A stretch of DNA of 7,246 bases from Flammeovirgaceae bacterium UBA4659 (GTDB lineage: Bacteria; Bacteroidota; Bacteroidia; Cytophagales; Cyclobacteriaceae). A model generated the notes under the pieces. The model made no database searches, was not told where the DNA came from, and saw only the letters and a list, made by a program, of their open reading frames with translations. The stretch covers positions 1,666 through 8,911 of the forward strand of contig DHLV01000193.1 in the NCBI GenBank assembly GCA_002405445.1. The letters are read 5' to 3'. Within the stretch, counting starts at the first letter, position 1, and every line of letters begins with the position of its first letter. Positions 1 through 7,142 of this stretch are shown here, piece by piece. Made by a program: the position numbers and the translations under genes.

Positions 1-39
1 CCCGGAAGCAGCGGCATTCAAATGGGGGATAAACTTTTC

Positions 40-44
40 AGGAG
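40..44 (+). promoter_or_regulatory. Shine-Dalgarno-like AGGAG for the TTG start of the SNF2 gene
   Basis: AGGAG lies 8 nt before the TTG codon at 53-55. It is the main reason to accept a TTG start rather than continue the open frame leftward. The minus-strand genes here lack such a motif, so it stands out. It could be chance, because the upstream sequence may itself be coding. Confidence 0.5.
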
Positions 45-52
45 ATTTAATT

Positions 53-3046
53 TTGAGTGAAAAGCCGTCTTTTATTGTATCCAAAGGCGATACCGGTTTT
101 TTCGATCAGTTTAATAAAACCATTCGTTCGGCTGTTTTTTCTTCAAAAGGCAGTTTGCGGCCATTGCTGCCCCGTTCTAAACAAATTGATTTTGAAGTCG
201 GCTTACTTTTCAATTTTGCCAGTACTCGCCACATCGGGTTTGAATTAGAACCCATAGAGATACGCGATAAAAAAGGCATGCTACATTATAAAAAATTGAA
301 TGCCAACCACGAAGCAAATTGGGCATTACTCAAACCGCTGGATGATGAACTTTACGAACTGACAACCAACTTGTCTGACAAATGTTTAATCGACTGGATG
401 GCTGGGCAAGGCCGGAAATTTTTTTCACACCACAGCGCCAACCCATGGATCAGGGCGGGATCGGAGGACATAAAGTTCCTCCGCGAAAGATATTATGAAC
501 AACTGAAAAAGCACTGGGCTGCCATTGCCAAATGGCCAAACGTGTATTTATTGCTCGACAAAAAATTCAGCAACAAAAGTATAAAGCCTGTTGTGTTAAG
601 CGAGAAGTTTGTCCGTTTGTCATTTAATGTTACCACCGATGACCGCTTTATCACTGTTCACTTCGCTCCGCAGGTTGAAAGCGGAAATGGGACAGGCAGA
701 GAGACCTTATTGTTGCGCCTACTGATATATTTAGTTGACGACACGCTTTATCTTCCTGCCAAAGCAGAAGATCTGGTGGTGATGCAACTATTCGAAAATG
801 GATTCTTGAAATTCTCAAAAGACGACAGGCGTGCAGTTTTTACCACCGTCATTGCCTCGCTCATGGAACGCTACGAAGTTAGCCTGCCCGCTGATTTCAA
901 CATTCGGCACGTGAGCACAAACCCATTGCCCCAACTCAACTTGGGCGAACTGAATGAGCAAAGCCTAATGCTTTATCCAAAATTTTTGTATGACACTACG
1001 CTATTGGACGCAAGTCCATCCAAGACGGAAATAACTGAAGATGAAACAGGTTTTAAATTGATTGAACGCAAGCCCGACCAAGAAAAGGTTTTTTTTGATT
1101 TCGTTCGACAGCTACATCCTAAGTTTGCACAACAACGCAACAATCCCTACTTCTACCTTCCGTTTGCCGAGGTAATGCGCGGCAATTGGTTTTTAAAAGC
1201 AATTCAAGCAGTGCAAGATGCAGGTTATGGTGTGTACGGCTTGCAAGAACTTAAGCACTTTCGCTACAATACAAATAAGCCCATTTGGCAGATGAAAGCT
1301 GGCAGTGGCAACGATTGGTTTGATCTGTCCATCGAAATTGTATGGGGCAACCTTTCCGTTCCGCTGAAAGACATACGTAAAGCGATTGCAACGCAACAAA
1401 CCACGGTGCTGTTAGACGATGGAACACTTGGGTTATTGCCCGAGGAATGGATTAAGCAGTATGGCCTCATACTCAAAATGGGTGAAGAGAAAAACGGTAG
1501 TTTGCGCATCAATAAGCGGCAGTTCGGTTTACTGGATGACTTAGCGGCACAGCTAAACAACCACGAAGTAGTAAATGAAATTAAAGCGAGAAAAGAAAAG
1601 CTAACTCTTTTAGACAAACATCAGGCCACGGCACTCTCGCACGAAATAAAAGCCAATTTGCGACCCTATCAGTTGAGCGGCTTCAATTGGCTGCAAACAC
1701 TAGATGAATTAGGCTGGGGCGGCTGCCTTGCCGATGATATGGGCTTGGGCAAAACACTTCAAACCATTTCCTTTCTACAATTCTTAAAGGAAAAATATGC
1801 GGGCAGTACACACTTAGTAATTTGCCCCACATCGTTAATCTACAATTGGAAAAATGAAATTGACAAGTTTTGCCCCACTCTTAAATATCACATTTATTAC
1901 GGGCAATTGCGCGAGCTGGGTGACGAGCATTTTGAATTGTATGACGTAGTTATTTCCAGCTATGGTGTGGTGCGCAATGATATTGAAACCATGGCGAAAT
2001 TTAGTTGGCACTACGTGATTTTGGACGAAAGCCAATCCATTAAAAACCCAGATGCCATTACGACCAGAGCAGTTAGCTTACTTCCCTCTAAAAACAAGTT
2101 AGCACTCAGCGGCACACCCGTACAAAATAATACTTACGACCTCTATGCCCAATTCAATTTTATTAATCCCGGCCTGTTGGGTACCCGCGATTTTTTCCGC
2201 AACGAATTTGCCAACCCTATCGACAAACAGGGCGACAAAGTGAAGACGCACCAGTTGCGCAAAATAATTTACCCTTTTCTACTCAGGCGCACCAAAGACC
2301 AAGTAGCACCCGACCTGCCCGATAAGACGGAAATTATTTTGTGGTGCGAAATGGGCCGTGAGCAACGCAGTATTTATGAAAGCTACCGTAAGTACTACCG
2401 CGATGTGATACTAAAAAAAATTGATGATGTCGGTATGAACAAAGCGGGCATGTACGTGCTGGAGGGGTTGCTGCGCCTACGCCAAATTTGTGACCATCCG
2501 AAATTGGTGAAAGACCAAGAGACTAATATTGAAGAATCTGTAAAAACCGAAGAACTAGTGCGCGAAGTGGAAGAAGGCACCGGGCAGCATAAAATTCTTA
2601 TTTTCTCGCAGTTTGTGGAAATGCTGCAGATCATAAAAATGGAACTTGCGAAAAAGGCTATAAAGTATTCCTACTTAGACGGTGCTACTTCTACTACCGA
2701 TCGACAAAAGGAAGTGGAACGTTTTCAGCGTGATGAATCTGTAAAGGTTTTTTTGATCTCGCTCAAGGCAGGAGGCGTAGGCCTTAACCTTACCGCTGCC
2801 GATTATGTTTATATCGTTGATCCTTGGTGGAACCCAGCCGCAGAGCAGCAAGCCATCGACCGCACCCATCGCATTGGGCAAACGCGAAAAATATTCGCCT
2901 ATAAAATGATCTGCAAAGACTCGGTGGAAGAAAAAATATTAAAACTTCAAGAGAAGAAAAAGTCATTGACAGACGAATTGGTAAGTGAAGATGCCGGCTT
3001 CGTTAAAAAACTGACGCGCGATGATATTGCATTTTTGCTGAGTTGA
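53..3046 (+). CDS. SNF2-family DNA-dependent ATPase (DEAD/DEAH-box helicase-like)
   Basis: Cytoplasmic Swi2/Snf2 ATPase of 997 residues, the class that translocates on double-stranded DNA and remodels protein-DNA complexes. Its bacterial target is unknown. The N-terminal half (about 1-530) has no motif I can name with certainty; it resembles the accessory region that bacterial SNF2 proteins carry before the motor. The ATPase core runs from about 535 to 980. Walker A is GLGKT at 564-568 (K567). Motif II is DESQ at 658-661, an accepted SNF2 variant of DEAH. Motif III is LSGTPVQNN at 685-693. In the C-terminal RecA lobe, motif V is KAGGVGLNL at 905-913 and motif VI is QAIDRTHRIGQ at 933-943, with arginine fingers R937 and R940. 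All core motifs are intact. The start used is TTG at 53, preceded by AGGAG at 40-44. The frame is also open upstream to the window edge, so the N-terminus is not settled. The gene converges on hutF. Family assignment is firm; the role is not known. Confidence 0.95.
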   Translation: MSEKPSFIVSKGDTGFFDQFNKTIRSAVFSSKGSLRPLLPRSKQIDFEVGLLFNFASTRHIGFELEPIEIRDKKGMLHYKKLNANHEANWALLKPLDDELYELTTNLSDKCLIDWMAGQGRKFFSHHSANPWIRAGSEDIKFLRERYYEQLKKHWAAIAKWPNVYLLLDKKFSNKSIKPVVLSEKFVRLSFNVTTDDRFITVHFAPQVESGNGTGRETLLLRLLIYLVDDTLYLPAKAEDLVVMQLFENGFLKFSKDDRRAVFTTVIASLMERYEVSLPADFNIRHVSTNPLPQLNLGELNEQSLMLYPKFLYDTTLLDASPSKTEITEDETGFKLIERKPDQEKVFFDFVRQLHPKFAQQRNNPYFYLPFAEVMRGNWFLKAIQAVQDAGYGVYGLQELKHFRYNTNKPIWQMKAGSGNDWFDLSIEIVWGNLSVPLKDIRKAIATQQTTVLLDDGTLGLLPEEWIKQYGLILKMGEEKNGSLRINKRQFGLLDDLAAQLNNHEVVNEIKARKEKLTLLDKHQATALSHEIKANLRPYQLSGFNWLQTLDELGWGGCLADDMGLGKTLQTISFLQFLKEKYAGSTHLVICPTSLIYNWKNEIDKFCPTLKYHIYYGQLRELGDEHFELYDVVISSYGVVRNDIETMAKFSWHYVILDESQSIKNPDAITTRAVSLLPSKNKLALSGTPVQNNTYDLYAQFNFINPGLLGTRDFFRNEFANPIDKQGDKVKTHQLRKIIYPFLLRRTKDQVAPDLPDKTEIILWCEMGREQRSIYESYRKYYRDVILKKIDDVGMNKAGMYVLEGLLRLRQICDHPKLVKDQETNIEESVKTEELVREVEEGTGQHKILIFSQFVEMLQIIKMELAKKAIKYSYLDGATSTTDRQKEVERFQRDESVKVFLISLKAGGVGLNLTAADYVYIVDPWWNPAAEQQAIDRTHRIGQTRKIFAYKMICKDSVEEKILKLQEKKKSLTDELVSEDAGFVKKLTRDDIAFLLS

Positions 3047-3099
3047 CACCCTGACTGATCCGAAAATTATCGTTGAAGGTTCATAACAGCAATGCACTG

Positions 3100-4491
3100 T
3101 CACCGATTTCCCAACGCCATCATCGCCTTCGCAAAATTTTCCTTTATGATTTTCCCTTCGCGGTGATGCCCGTCTTTCACCACCCACTTACCATTGACCA
3201 GTGTACCAATGTTGCGATTTGAATCGCCAGTAAAAACAATCGTAGCCAATCTGTTTTTTTCTGAAGTAGCAGCAGGCAAATGAGATAGAGAACTGTACAC
3301 GATTGCATCCAATGGCTGTCCAATCTCAAAATGATTTGAAGCGTTCACTCCCATCGCCATACGGCCGCGCACAATTTCTTCGTTTACCATGTAAGCGGCT
3401 GCATCACCTTCAAAAGTATTGCGTTGGTGCGTTACTAATCTTTGTCGGTAGTCAATCATGCGAAATTCTTCCAACGGGTTGATGCCAATATGGCTGTCTG
3501 TGCCAATGCACCAATGTCCTCCCAGCTTCACATACTCTTTCATCCGGAAAATGCCATCGCCCAAGTTGCCCTCGGTAGACGGGCACAGTACCACCGTGGC
3601 CTGCGACTTTGCCAAGGCATTTAGTTCCGAGTCATCAAGATGCGTGGAATGAATCAAATTGAAACGCGCATCTACGGGTAAATTTTCCAGTAACCATTGC
3701 ATAGGCCGCTGGCCGCAAAATGCGAGGCAATCGTCCACTTCTTGTTTTTGTTCTGCCACGTGGAGGTGAAACGGAAGTGTTTTGGGCGCCTGCTGATATG
3801 TTCTTGTGATATCTTCAAAATCTACCGCACGCAAAGAATGCACACTGATACCTAACCATGCGTGCGAATTCTTCTTTACTACATCAGCACTGGCATCCAC
3901 TAATTTCAAGTAGTCGTCAACTGTTTTTGAGATAAATCGTTTTTGCCGCTCTTGCGGAGGGAGACCAAATCCACCTTTTTGATAAAACACAGGGATGAGT
4001 GTGATCTTAATACCTGCACGTTGGGCTGCGCTCACCATGCGCTCGCCCATTTCAGCTAAATGTGCGTAGGGCTTGCCCTCTTTATCGTGATGCAGGTAGT
4101 GGAACTCTGCCACATGCGTGTAGCCAAGCCTTACCATTTCTGCATACAAGATGGCCGCCACGTGTTCTGCCTGATCGGGATTTAAAGACAATGCACATTT
4201 GTACATCTCTTCGCGCCAAGTCCAAAAGTCATCGTGCGTGCCGGTGGGGTGGCTCTCGGCTAGGCCCGCCATGGCATATTGAAAAGCATGCGAGTGACCG
4301 TTTTGAAACCCGGGCACCGCAAAGCCCTGAACTGCCTCAAAAGCAAGTGATTGATTGGGCGCTTGTGCAGATATGTATTGAATGGTGCCACGCTCGTCTA
4401 CGCCTACGTAGGCTGGCGACAGCCATCCCTCCTTTTGCAATAGTGAATCGAAGCGGTAGTAATGCATAGATTTTTGAGTTATTTCCCTCAT
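3100..4491 (-). CDS. hutF: Formimidoylglutamate deiminase HutF
   Basis: Amidohydrolase-superfamily enzyme that hydrolyses N-formimino-L-glutamate to N-formyl-L-glutamate and ammonia, the fourth step of the five-step histidine degradation route. The 463 residues match the usual family length. Visible active-site elements are the metal-binding GHSH (H66, H68) after PGFQN, SVHSLRAV with H218, FHLHVAEQ (242-248) with metal ligand H244 and catalytic E247, LIHSTHLD with H281, and GTDSHIG with metal ligand D332. Their order and spacing fit HutF better than the related chlorohydrolases or cytosine deaminases. The immediate partner hutG, which takes the product, lies 3 nt upstream. Two starts are possible: ATG at 4491, coupled to the hutG stop, and ATG at 4467 (residue 9, MHYYRF), which looks more like the family N-terminus. 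Neither has a good Shine-Dalgarno sequence. No hutH, hutU or hutI is in the window. Confidence 0.93.
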   Translation of the reverse strand: MREITQKSMHYYRFDSLLQKEGWLSPAYVGVDERGTIQYISAQAPNQSLAFEAVQGFAVPGFQNGHSHAFQYAMAGLAESHPTGTHDDFWTWREEMYKCALSLNPDQAEHVAAILYAEMVRLGYTHVAEFHYLHHDKEGKPYAHLAEMGERMVSAAQRAGIKITLIPVFYQKGGFGLPPQERQKRFISKTVDDYLKLVDASADVVKKNSHAWLGISVHSLRAVDFEDITRTYQQAPKTLPFHLHVAEQKQEVDDCLAFCGQRPMQWLLENLPVDARFNLIHSTHLDDSELNALAKSQATVVLCPSTEGNLGDGIFRMKEYVKLGGHWCIGTDSHIGINPLEEFRMIDYRQRLVTHQRNTFEGDAAAYMVNEEIVRGRMAMGVNASNHFEIGQPLDAIVYSSLSHLPAATSEKNRLATIVFTGDSNRNIGTLVNGKWVVKDGHHREGKIIKENFAKAMMALGNR

Positions 4492-4512
4492 TGGTCATGG
4501 CAGGGGTGAGGG
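4485..4512 (-). repeat. Short inverted repeat across the hutG stop / hutF start
   Basis: CCCTCA and TGAGGG, 6 bp each, are separated by 16 nt. In the minus-strand mRNA this would form a hairpin holding the hutG stop codon in its loop and the first hutF ATG at the loop/stem edge. It could tune coupling between the two genes, or be the remnant of a palindromic repeat. The stem is short and I cannot show that it folds. Confidence 0.35.
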
Positions 4513-5310
4513 CGTCAGTGCAACAATCAACTCCTCAAAATTCTTCCTGAGCAAATGCCTCACTTTTTCAGCTCTTATTGACTCATACTTCTTTTCCGCA
4601 TCATCCATGTAATTCACCTTGCTCATTTCTAACTGGAGCGCATGGAAATGATTAATGGGTTTTCCATAAGCTCGTGTGATGTAACCGCCCTTAAAGGGGT
4701 CGTTATGTTGCAACTTGTAATTTGCAGCCGACAGATTTTTAAGTGATGTTTCGATCAATGCCTTTGAACATGAAGTTTCATCTGCATCACCTAAAATCAA
4801 ATCCGGAAATTTTTCTTTGCGAATGGTAGGCACGTACTGCCGAATGGAGTGGCAATCCCACAATAAAACACAACCAAATTGCGCATGGATTTTTTTCAGT
4901 AGCTCTTGCAATTTCTGATGATAGGGCCAGTAGTATTTTTCAACCCTGCGTGCGACTTCTTCCGTTGCTACTTCTGTTCGGTTATCTACATAAATCGGGT
5001 TGCCCAAAAAATCGGTAGTGGGGCAAAGGGCGGTAATGATGCGGCCGTCCGAATATAAGGGTTTGCTTTGTGGGTCGCGGTTGAGGTCAATCACCCAACG
5101 ACTGTATTGAGCAGTAATCATGGTGATACCCATCGAAGGCGCAAAATCGTAGAGTTTATCTACAAACCAATCCGTATCGTCTGGGGCAAGAGCCAATTCA
5201 GGCACGTATTGTTCAATCAATTCAGAAGGAAACAAGGTGCCGCAGTGTGGAACGCTAATTACAATGGGTACTTGAGGAGCTGTGGGTTCAATGATTTGAT
5301 AGCCCACCAT
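4495..5310 (-). CDS. hutG: N-formylglutamate amidohydrolase HutG
   Basis: Cytoplasmic hydrolase of the N-formylglutamate amidohydrolase family, giving L-glutamate and formate from N-formyl-L-glutamate, the last step after HutF. Family signatures along the 271 residues are ISVPHCG (18-24, H22), DDTDWFVDKLYDF (44-56), SRWVIDLNRDP (70-80), LLWDCHSI (149-156, H154), LILGD (171-175), GGYITRAYG (208-216) and LQLEMSK (225-231, E228). The histidines and acidic residues probably form the metal and catalytic site. Length is normal. The ATG directly abuts the TAA of the preceding small gene, with no spacer, and an A/G-rich stretch stands where a Shine-Dalgarno would be. Translation is therefore probably coupled to the upstream gene. 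The last residues, LTPSPLP, look like an added tail (see findings). Assignment is secure because hutF is adjacent. Confidence 0.93.
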   Translation of the reverse strand: MVGYQIIEPTAPQVPIVISVPHCGTLFPSELIEQYVPELALAPDDTDWFVDKLYDFAPSMGITMITAQYSRWVIDLNRDPQSKPLYSDGRIITALCPTTDFLGNPIYVDNRTEVATEEVARRVEKYYWPYHQKLQELLKKIHAQFGCVLLWDCHSIRQYVPTIRKEKFPDLILGDADETSCSKALIETSLKNLSAANYKLQHNDPFKGGYITRAYGKPINHFHALQLEMSKVNYMDDAEKKYESIRAEKVRHLLRKNFEELIVALTPSPLP

Positions 5311-5565
5311 TTATTTTCTTCTTTTTTCGTTTTCGAGTTTCTCCGCTCGAAGGGTTGCTTCTTTGGCCATCATTTGTGCAAGTTTATGGGCTTCTTGCGC
5401 TCTCTTCATTTCAATCTCGGCCTGATTCCGACATTCCGCTGCTGCTTTCGTTTGTTCGATCGCAATTTCCGCTTGCTTTTTCGCTTCTAGGTTTTGAATT
5501 AAACCATATAGGAAAAACGTAACGCACAAAAAAGAGAGCACAGCAATAATGATATTCTTTTTCAT
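5311..5565 (-). CDS. Small membrane-anchored coiled-coil protein (84 aa), paralogue of its upstream neighbour
   Basis: I do not recognise a named family. The 84-residue protein starts MKKN and has one hydrophobic segment at about 5-23, a probable N-terminal membrane anchor. The rest, from about 26 onward, is rich in Ala, Glu, Lys and Gln with no proline or glycine, as expected for one long helix or coiled coil, and it ends in the basic ENEKRRK. Cys14 lies within the membrane segment and Cys45 at the start of the helix. The first 46 residues align without gaps to the 89-residue neighbour, with 16 identities. The topology cannot be decided from sequence alone. It sits 11 nt after the neighbour's stop and its own stop abuts the hutG start, so it is inside the operon. 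Reality as a gene is supported by the tight packing and the paralogy. Confidence 0.78.
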   Translation of the reverse strand: MKKNIIIAVLSFLCVTFFLYGLIQNLEAKKQAEIAIEQTKAAAECRNQAEIEMKRAQEAHKLAQMMAKEATLRAEKLENEKRRK

Positions 5566-5576
5566 ATTTGCGAAGT

Positions 5577-5846
5577 TTATTTTCTCATTTTCATTGCTTC
5601 CATTCTGGCAGCGCGTGCGTCTTCGAGAGCCATTTGTAACTGTTGATTGAGCTCCACCAGTGTATGGTCTCTTGCTTCAAATTGTTTTCTTGCGTTGTTA
5701 TATTCTTCCCGACATTTGACTGCTCTTTCCATATTTTCGCCAGCCATCTTAACATAGTTTTGGGCAATTTGCACCTGTATGTACACAAACACCGATAAGA
5801 CGGAACAAATTACTATTAACGCTGCAATTGCAATATTCTTGCTCAT
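5577..5846 (-). CDS. Small membrane-anchored coiled-coil protein (89 aa), paralogue of its downstream neighbour
   Basis: No named family recognised. The 89-residue protein starts MSKN. A hydrophobic segment at about 5-24 should form one membrane helix, or less likely an uncleaved signal. From about 30 to the end it is a charged helix rich in Glu, Arg, Gln, Met and Ala, including LVELNQQLQMALEDARAAR (63-81), likely a coiled coil, ending in KMRK. C14, I23-Q24, A28 and C45-R46 match the 84-residue neighbour at the same positions, which points to an old tandem duplication followed by strong divergence. The ATG lies 1 nt after the TGA of the GH3 gene (TGATATG), so translation is probably coupled. 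An in-frame cytosolic scaffold, an envelope-spanning linker or a partner of the GH3 tail are all possible; nothing in the sequence decides among them. Confidence 0.78.
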   Translation of the reverse strand: MSKNIAIAALIVICSVLSVFVYIQVQIAQNYVKMAGENMERAVKCREEYNNARKQFEARDHTLVELNQQLQMALEDARAARMEAMKMRK

Positions 5847-5847
5847 A

Positions 5848-7107
5848 TCAATTGATAGTGTCTGATTTTTTCTTTCTCTTCTTTTTCTTTTTGTCGAGAG
5901 CGCTGAGCTGCTCGTTCAGTAATTTAATTTCCTGCTGTGCTGCTTTTAATTGTTGCACGGTGAGGCGGGTGCGCAGTTGGTCTTTCTCCACAAATCGCTT
6001 GTACTCTGCTTTGTAATCGATCATCATTTCCCTTTTAGCCATCATCACCCTCCGGTACGATTCATCAATGCGCTGGGGCGTAATCACACCCTTCGCCACC
6101 GCATCTTTGACGGTAGCAAAAATCAACTCTACCTTCCGCTTCTGACTACCGGGCACATTGTTGGCAAAACACATAATGTCAACACCTGCCTGAATAGCCA
6201 TGATGATGGATTGCTCAAACCCATACTGTTTGCTGATGGCTTCCATCTGCATGTCATCAGAAAATACCACGCCTTTGTAGCCCAAGCGGTTTCGTAAAAT
6301 GCCCTGCAAAATATCTTGCGAAAGCGTGCCGGGGTTGCCGTTCTTGTCTAATTTTTTATTCACAATGTGGGCGGTCATTACGCCATCAGCATAACCAGAA
6401 TCAATCAGTACCTTGTAGGGCTTTAACTCACGCTCGCTCCACGAATTGGTAACATCGGCAACGCCAAAATGTGTGTCGGTGGTAGAACTGCCGTGGCCGG
6501 GAAAATGTTTCAAAACGGTGATGACGCCATACCTGCGGTGCGCTTTCACAAATTCTTTGGCGAACAGGGCCACGCTGTCTTCATTGGCAGAGTAAGCGCG
6601 CTCCCTCTTTACTATCACGGGGTTGGTGGGCTCTATCGCCACGTCTACCACCGGCCCAAAATTAACATTGATCCCCAATCCTGCCAGCGTGGCTGCTGTG
6701 GCATCGGCATAAAAGCGAACAGAGTCCAATGACTTTGAACTGCCCGTGGCGGCAGCAGTAATAGATCGCGTAAAGCCATATTTTTCTTTCAACCGATTCA
6801 CCTGGCCCCCCTCCTGATCAATCGCCACAAACAACGGAATGGGTGCCACCTTTTTATAGCTCCAGATGATTTTTTTCAAATCCGCGAAAGCGTTGGGCTT
6901 TTTGGGTACGTTCTTTTCAAACAAAATGATGGTGCCCACGCGGCCGCTGCGCACCTCGTCCATCACCAGCGTATCGGTGCTGGCACGGGGTATGCCAATC
7001 AAAATCATTTGCCCGATTTTGATATCCAGGCTATCGGGGGGTTGCGCAAATGAAGGGGATGAAAAACAAACGGCCATCAAAAGGCAAAAAACGAAACTTT
7101 TTGTCAT
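5848..7107 (-). CDS. Exported GH3 beta-N-acetylglucosaminidase (NagZ-like)
   Basis: Glycoside hydrolase family 3 enzyme expected to release terminal GlcNAc from peptidoglycan fragments or related glycans. A signal peptide is visible at 1-21 with a probable cut after SFA; the cysteine at 14 is not in a proper lipobox. The product is therefore likely periplasmic, unlike cytosolic enterobacterial NagZ. Motifs are AIDQEGG (95-101), RERAYS (168-173), KHFPGHG (200-206), whose Lys-His marks the N-acetylglucosaminidase branch, the Asp-His general acid/base dyad in TDTH (D211, H213), and FSDDM (282-286) with nucleophile D284. The catalytic (beta/alpha)8 domain ends near 365; no second GH3 domain and no fused serine-hydrolase domain follow. 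Instead, residues about 366-405 form a probable coiled coil and 406-414 a run of Lys/Arg. It is the first gene of the five-gene cluster. Specificity within hexosaminides is inferred. Confidence 0.92.
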   Translation of the reverse strand: MTKSFVFCLLMAVCFSSPSFAQPPDSLDIKIGQMILIGIPRASTDTLVMDEVRSGRVGTIILFEKNVPKKPNAFADLKKIIWSYKKVAPIPLFVAIDQEGGQVNRLKEKYGFTRSITAAATGSSKSLDSVRFYADATAATLAGLGINVNFGPVVDVAIEPTNPVIVKRERAYSANEDSVALFAKEFVKAHRRYGVITVLKHFPGHGSSTTDTHFGVADVTNSWSERELKPYKVLIDSGYADGVMTAHIVNKKLDKNGNPGTLSQDILQGILRNRLGYKGVVFSDDMQMEAISKQYGFEQSIIMAIQAGVDIMCFANNVPGSQKRKVELIFATVKDAVAKGVITPQRIDESYRRVMMAKREMMIDYKAEYKRFVEKDQLRTRLTVQQLKAAQQEIKLLNEQLSALDKKKKKRKKKSDTIN

Positions 7108-7142
7108 GCGCGAAGCTATAAAATTTAATCGAGCGAATAAAA

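Noticed and set aside
1089..1096. Run of eight T in the SNF2 gene as a possible frameshift site
   Set aside because: The frame is intact on both sides and the protein reads normally through it, so there is no sign of a frameshift or of a programmed slip product.
1264..1617. 117-codon minus-strand frame inside the SNF2 gene
   Set aside because: Antisense shadow, Ser-rich low-complexity composition and no start signal.
3047..3099. Bidirectional terminator between the convergent SNF2 and hutF genes
   Set aside because: Only very short, imperfect inverted repeats are present (for example around 3061-3072 and 3073-3088), with no GC-rich stem followed by a T run on either strand.
4062..4469. 135-codon + strand reading frame opposite hutF
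   Set aside because: It lies fully antisense to a well-supported enzyme with conserved motifs, has no recognisable protein features and no start context; it is a shadow frame.
5068..5490. 140-codon + strand reading frame opposite hutG and the 84-aa gene
   Set aside because: Its Phe/Arg-rich composition is what the complement of Lys/Glu/Ala-rich coding gives; the minus-strand genes explain the region.
5591..5788. 65-codon overlapping minus-strand frame inside the 89-aa gene
   Set aside because: Trp/Lys-rich reading with no family features; the 89-codon frame has the membrane segment, the paralogue and the operon spacing.
6461..6500. Possible defect in the GH3 active site near the Asp-His dyad
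   Set aside because: On reading, TDTH (210-213) keeps both the Asp and His of the dyad, and the nucleophile D284 is also present; the enzyme looks active.
7108..7142. Bacteroidetes-type promoter before the GH3 gene (TAGCTTCG at 7118-7111 resembles the TAnnTTTG -7 element)
   Set aside because: One consensus base is wrong, no TTTG or TTG is found at the expected distance upstream, and it would place the transcript start at the ATG itself. Not enough to annotate.
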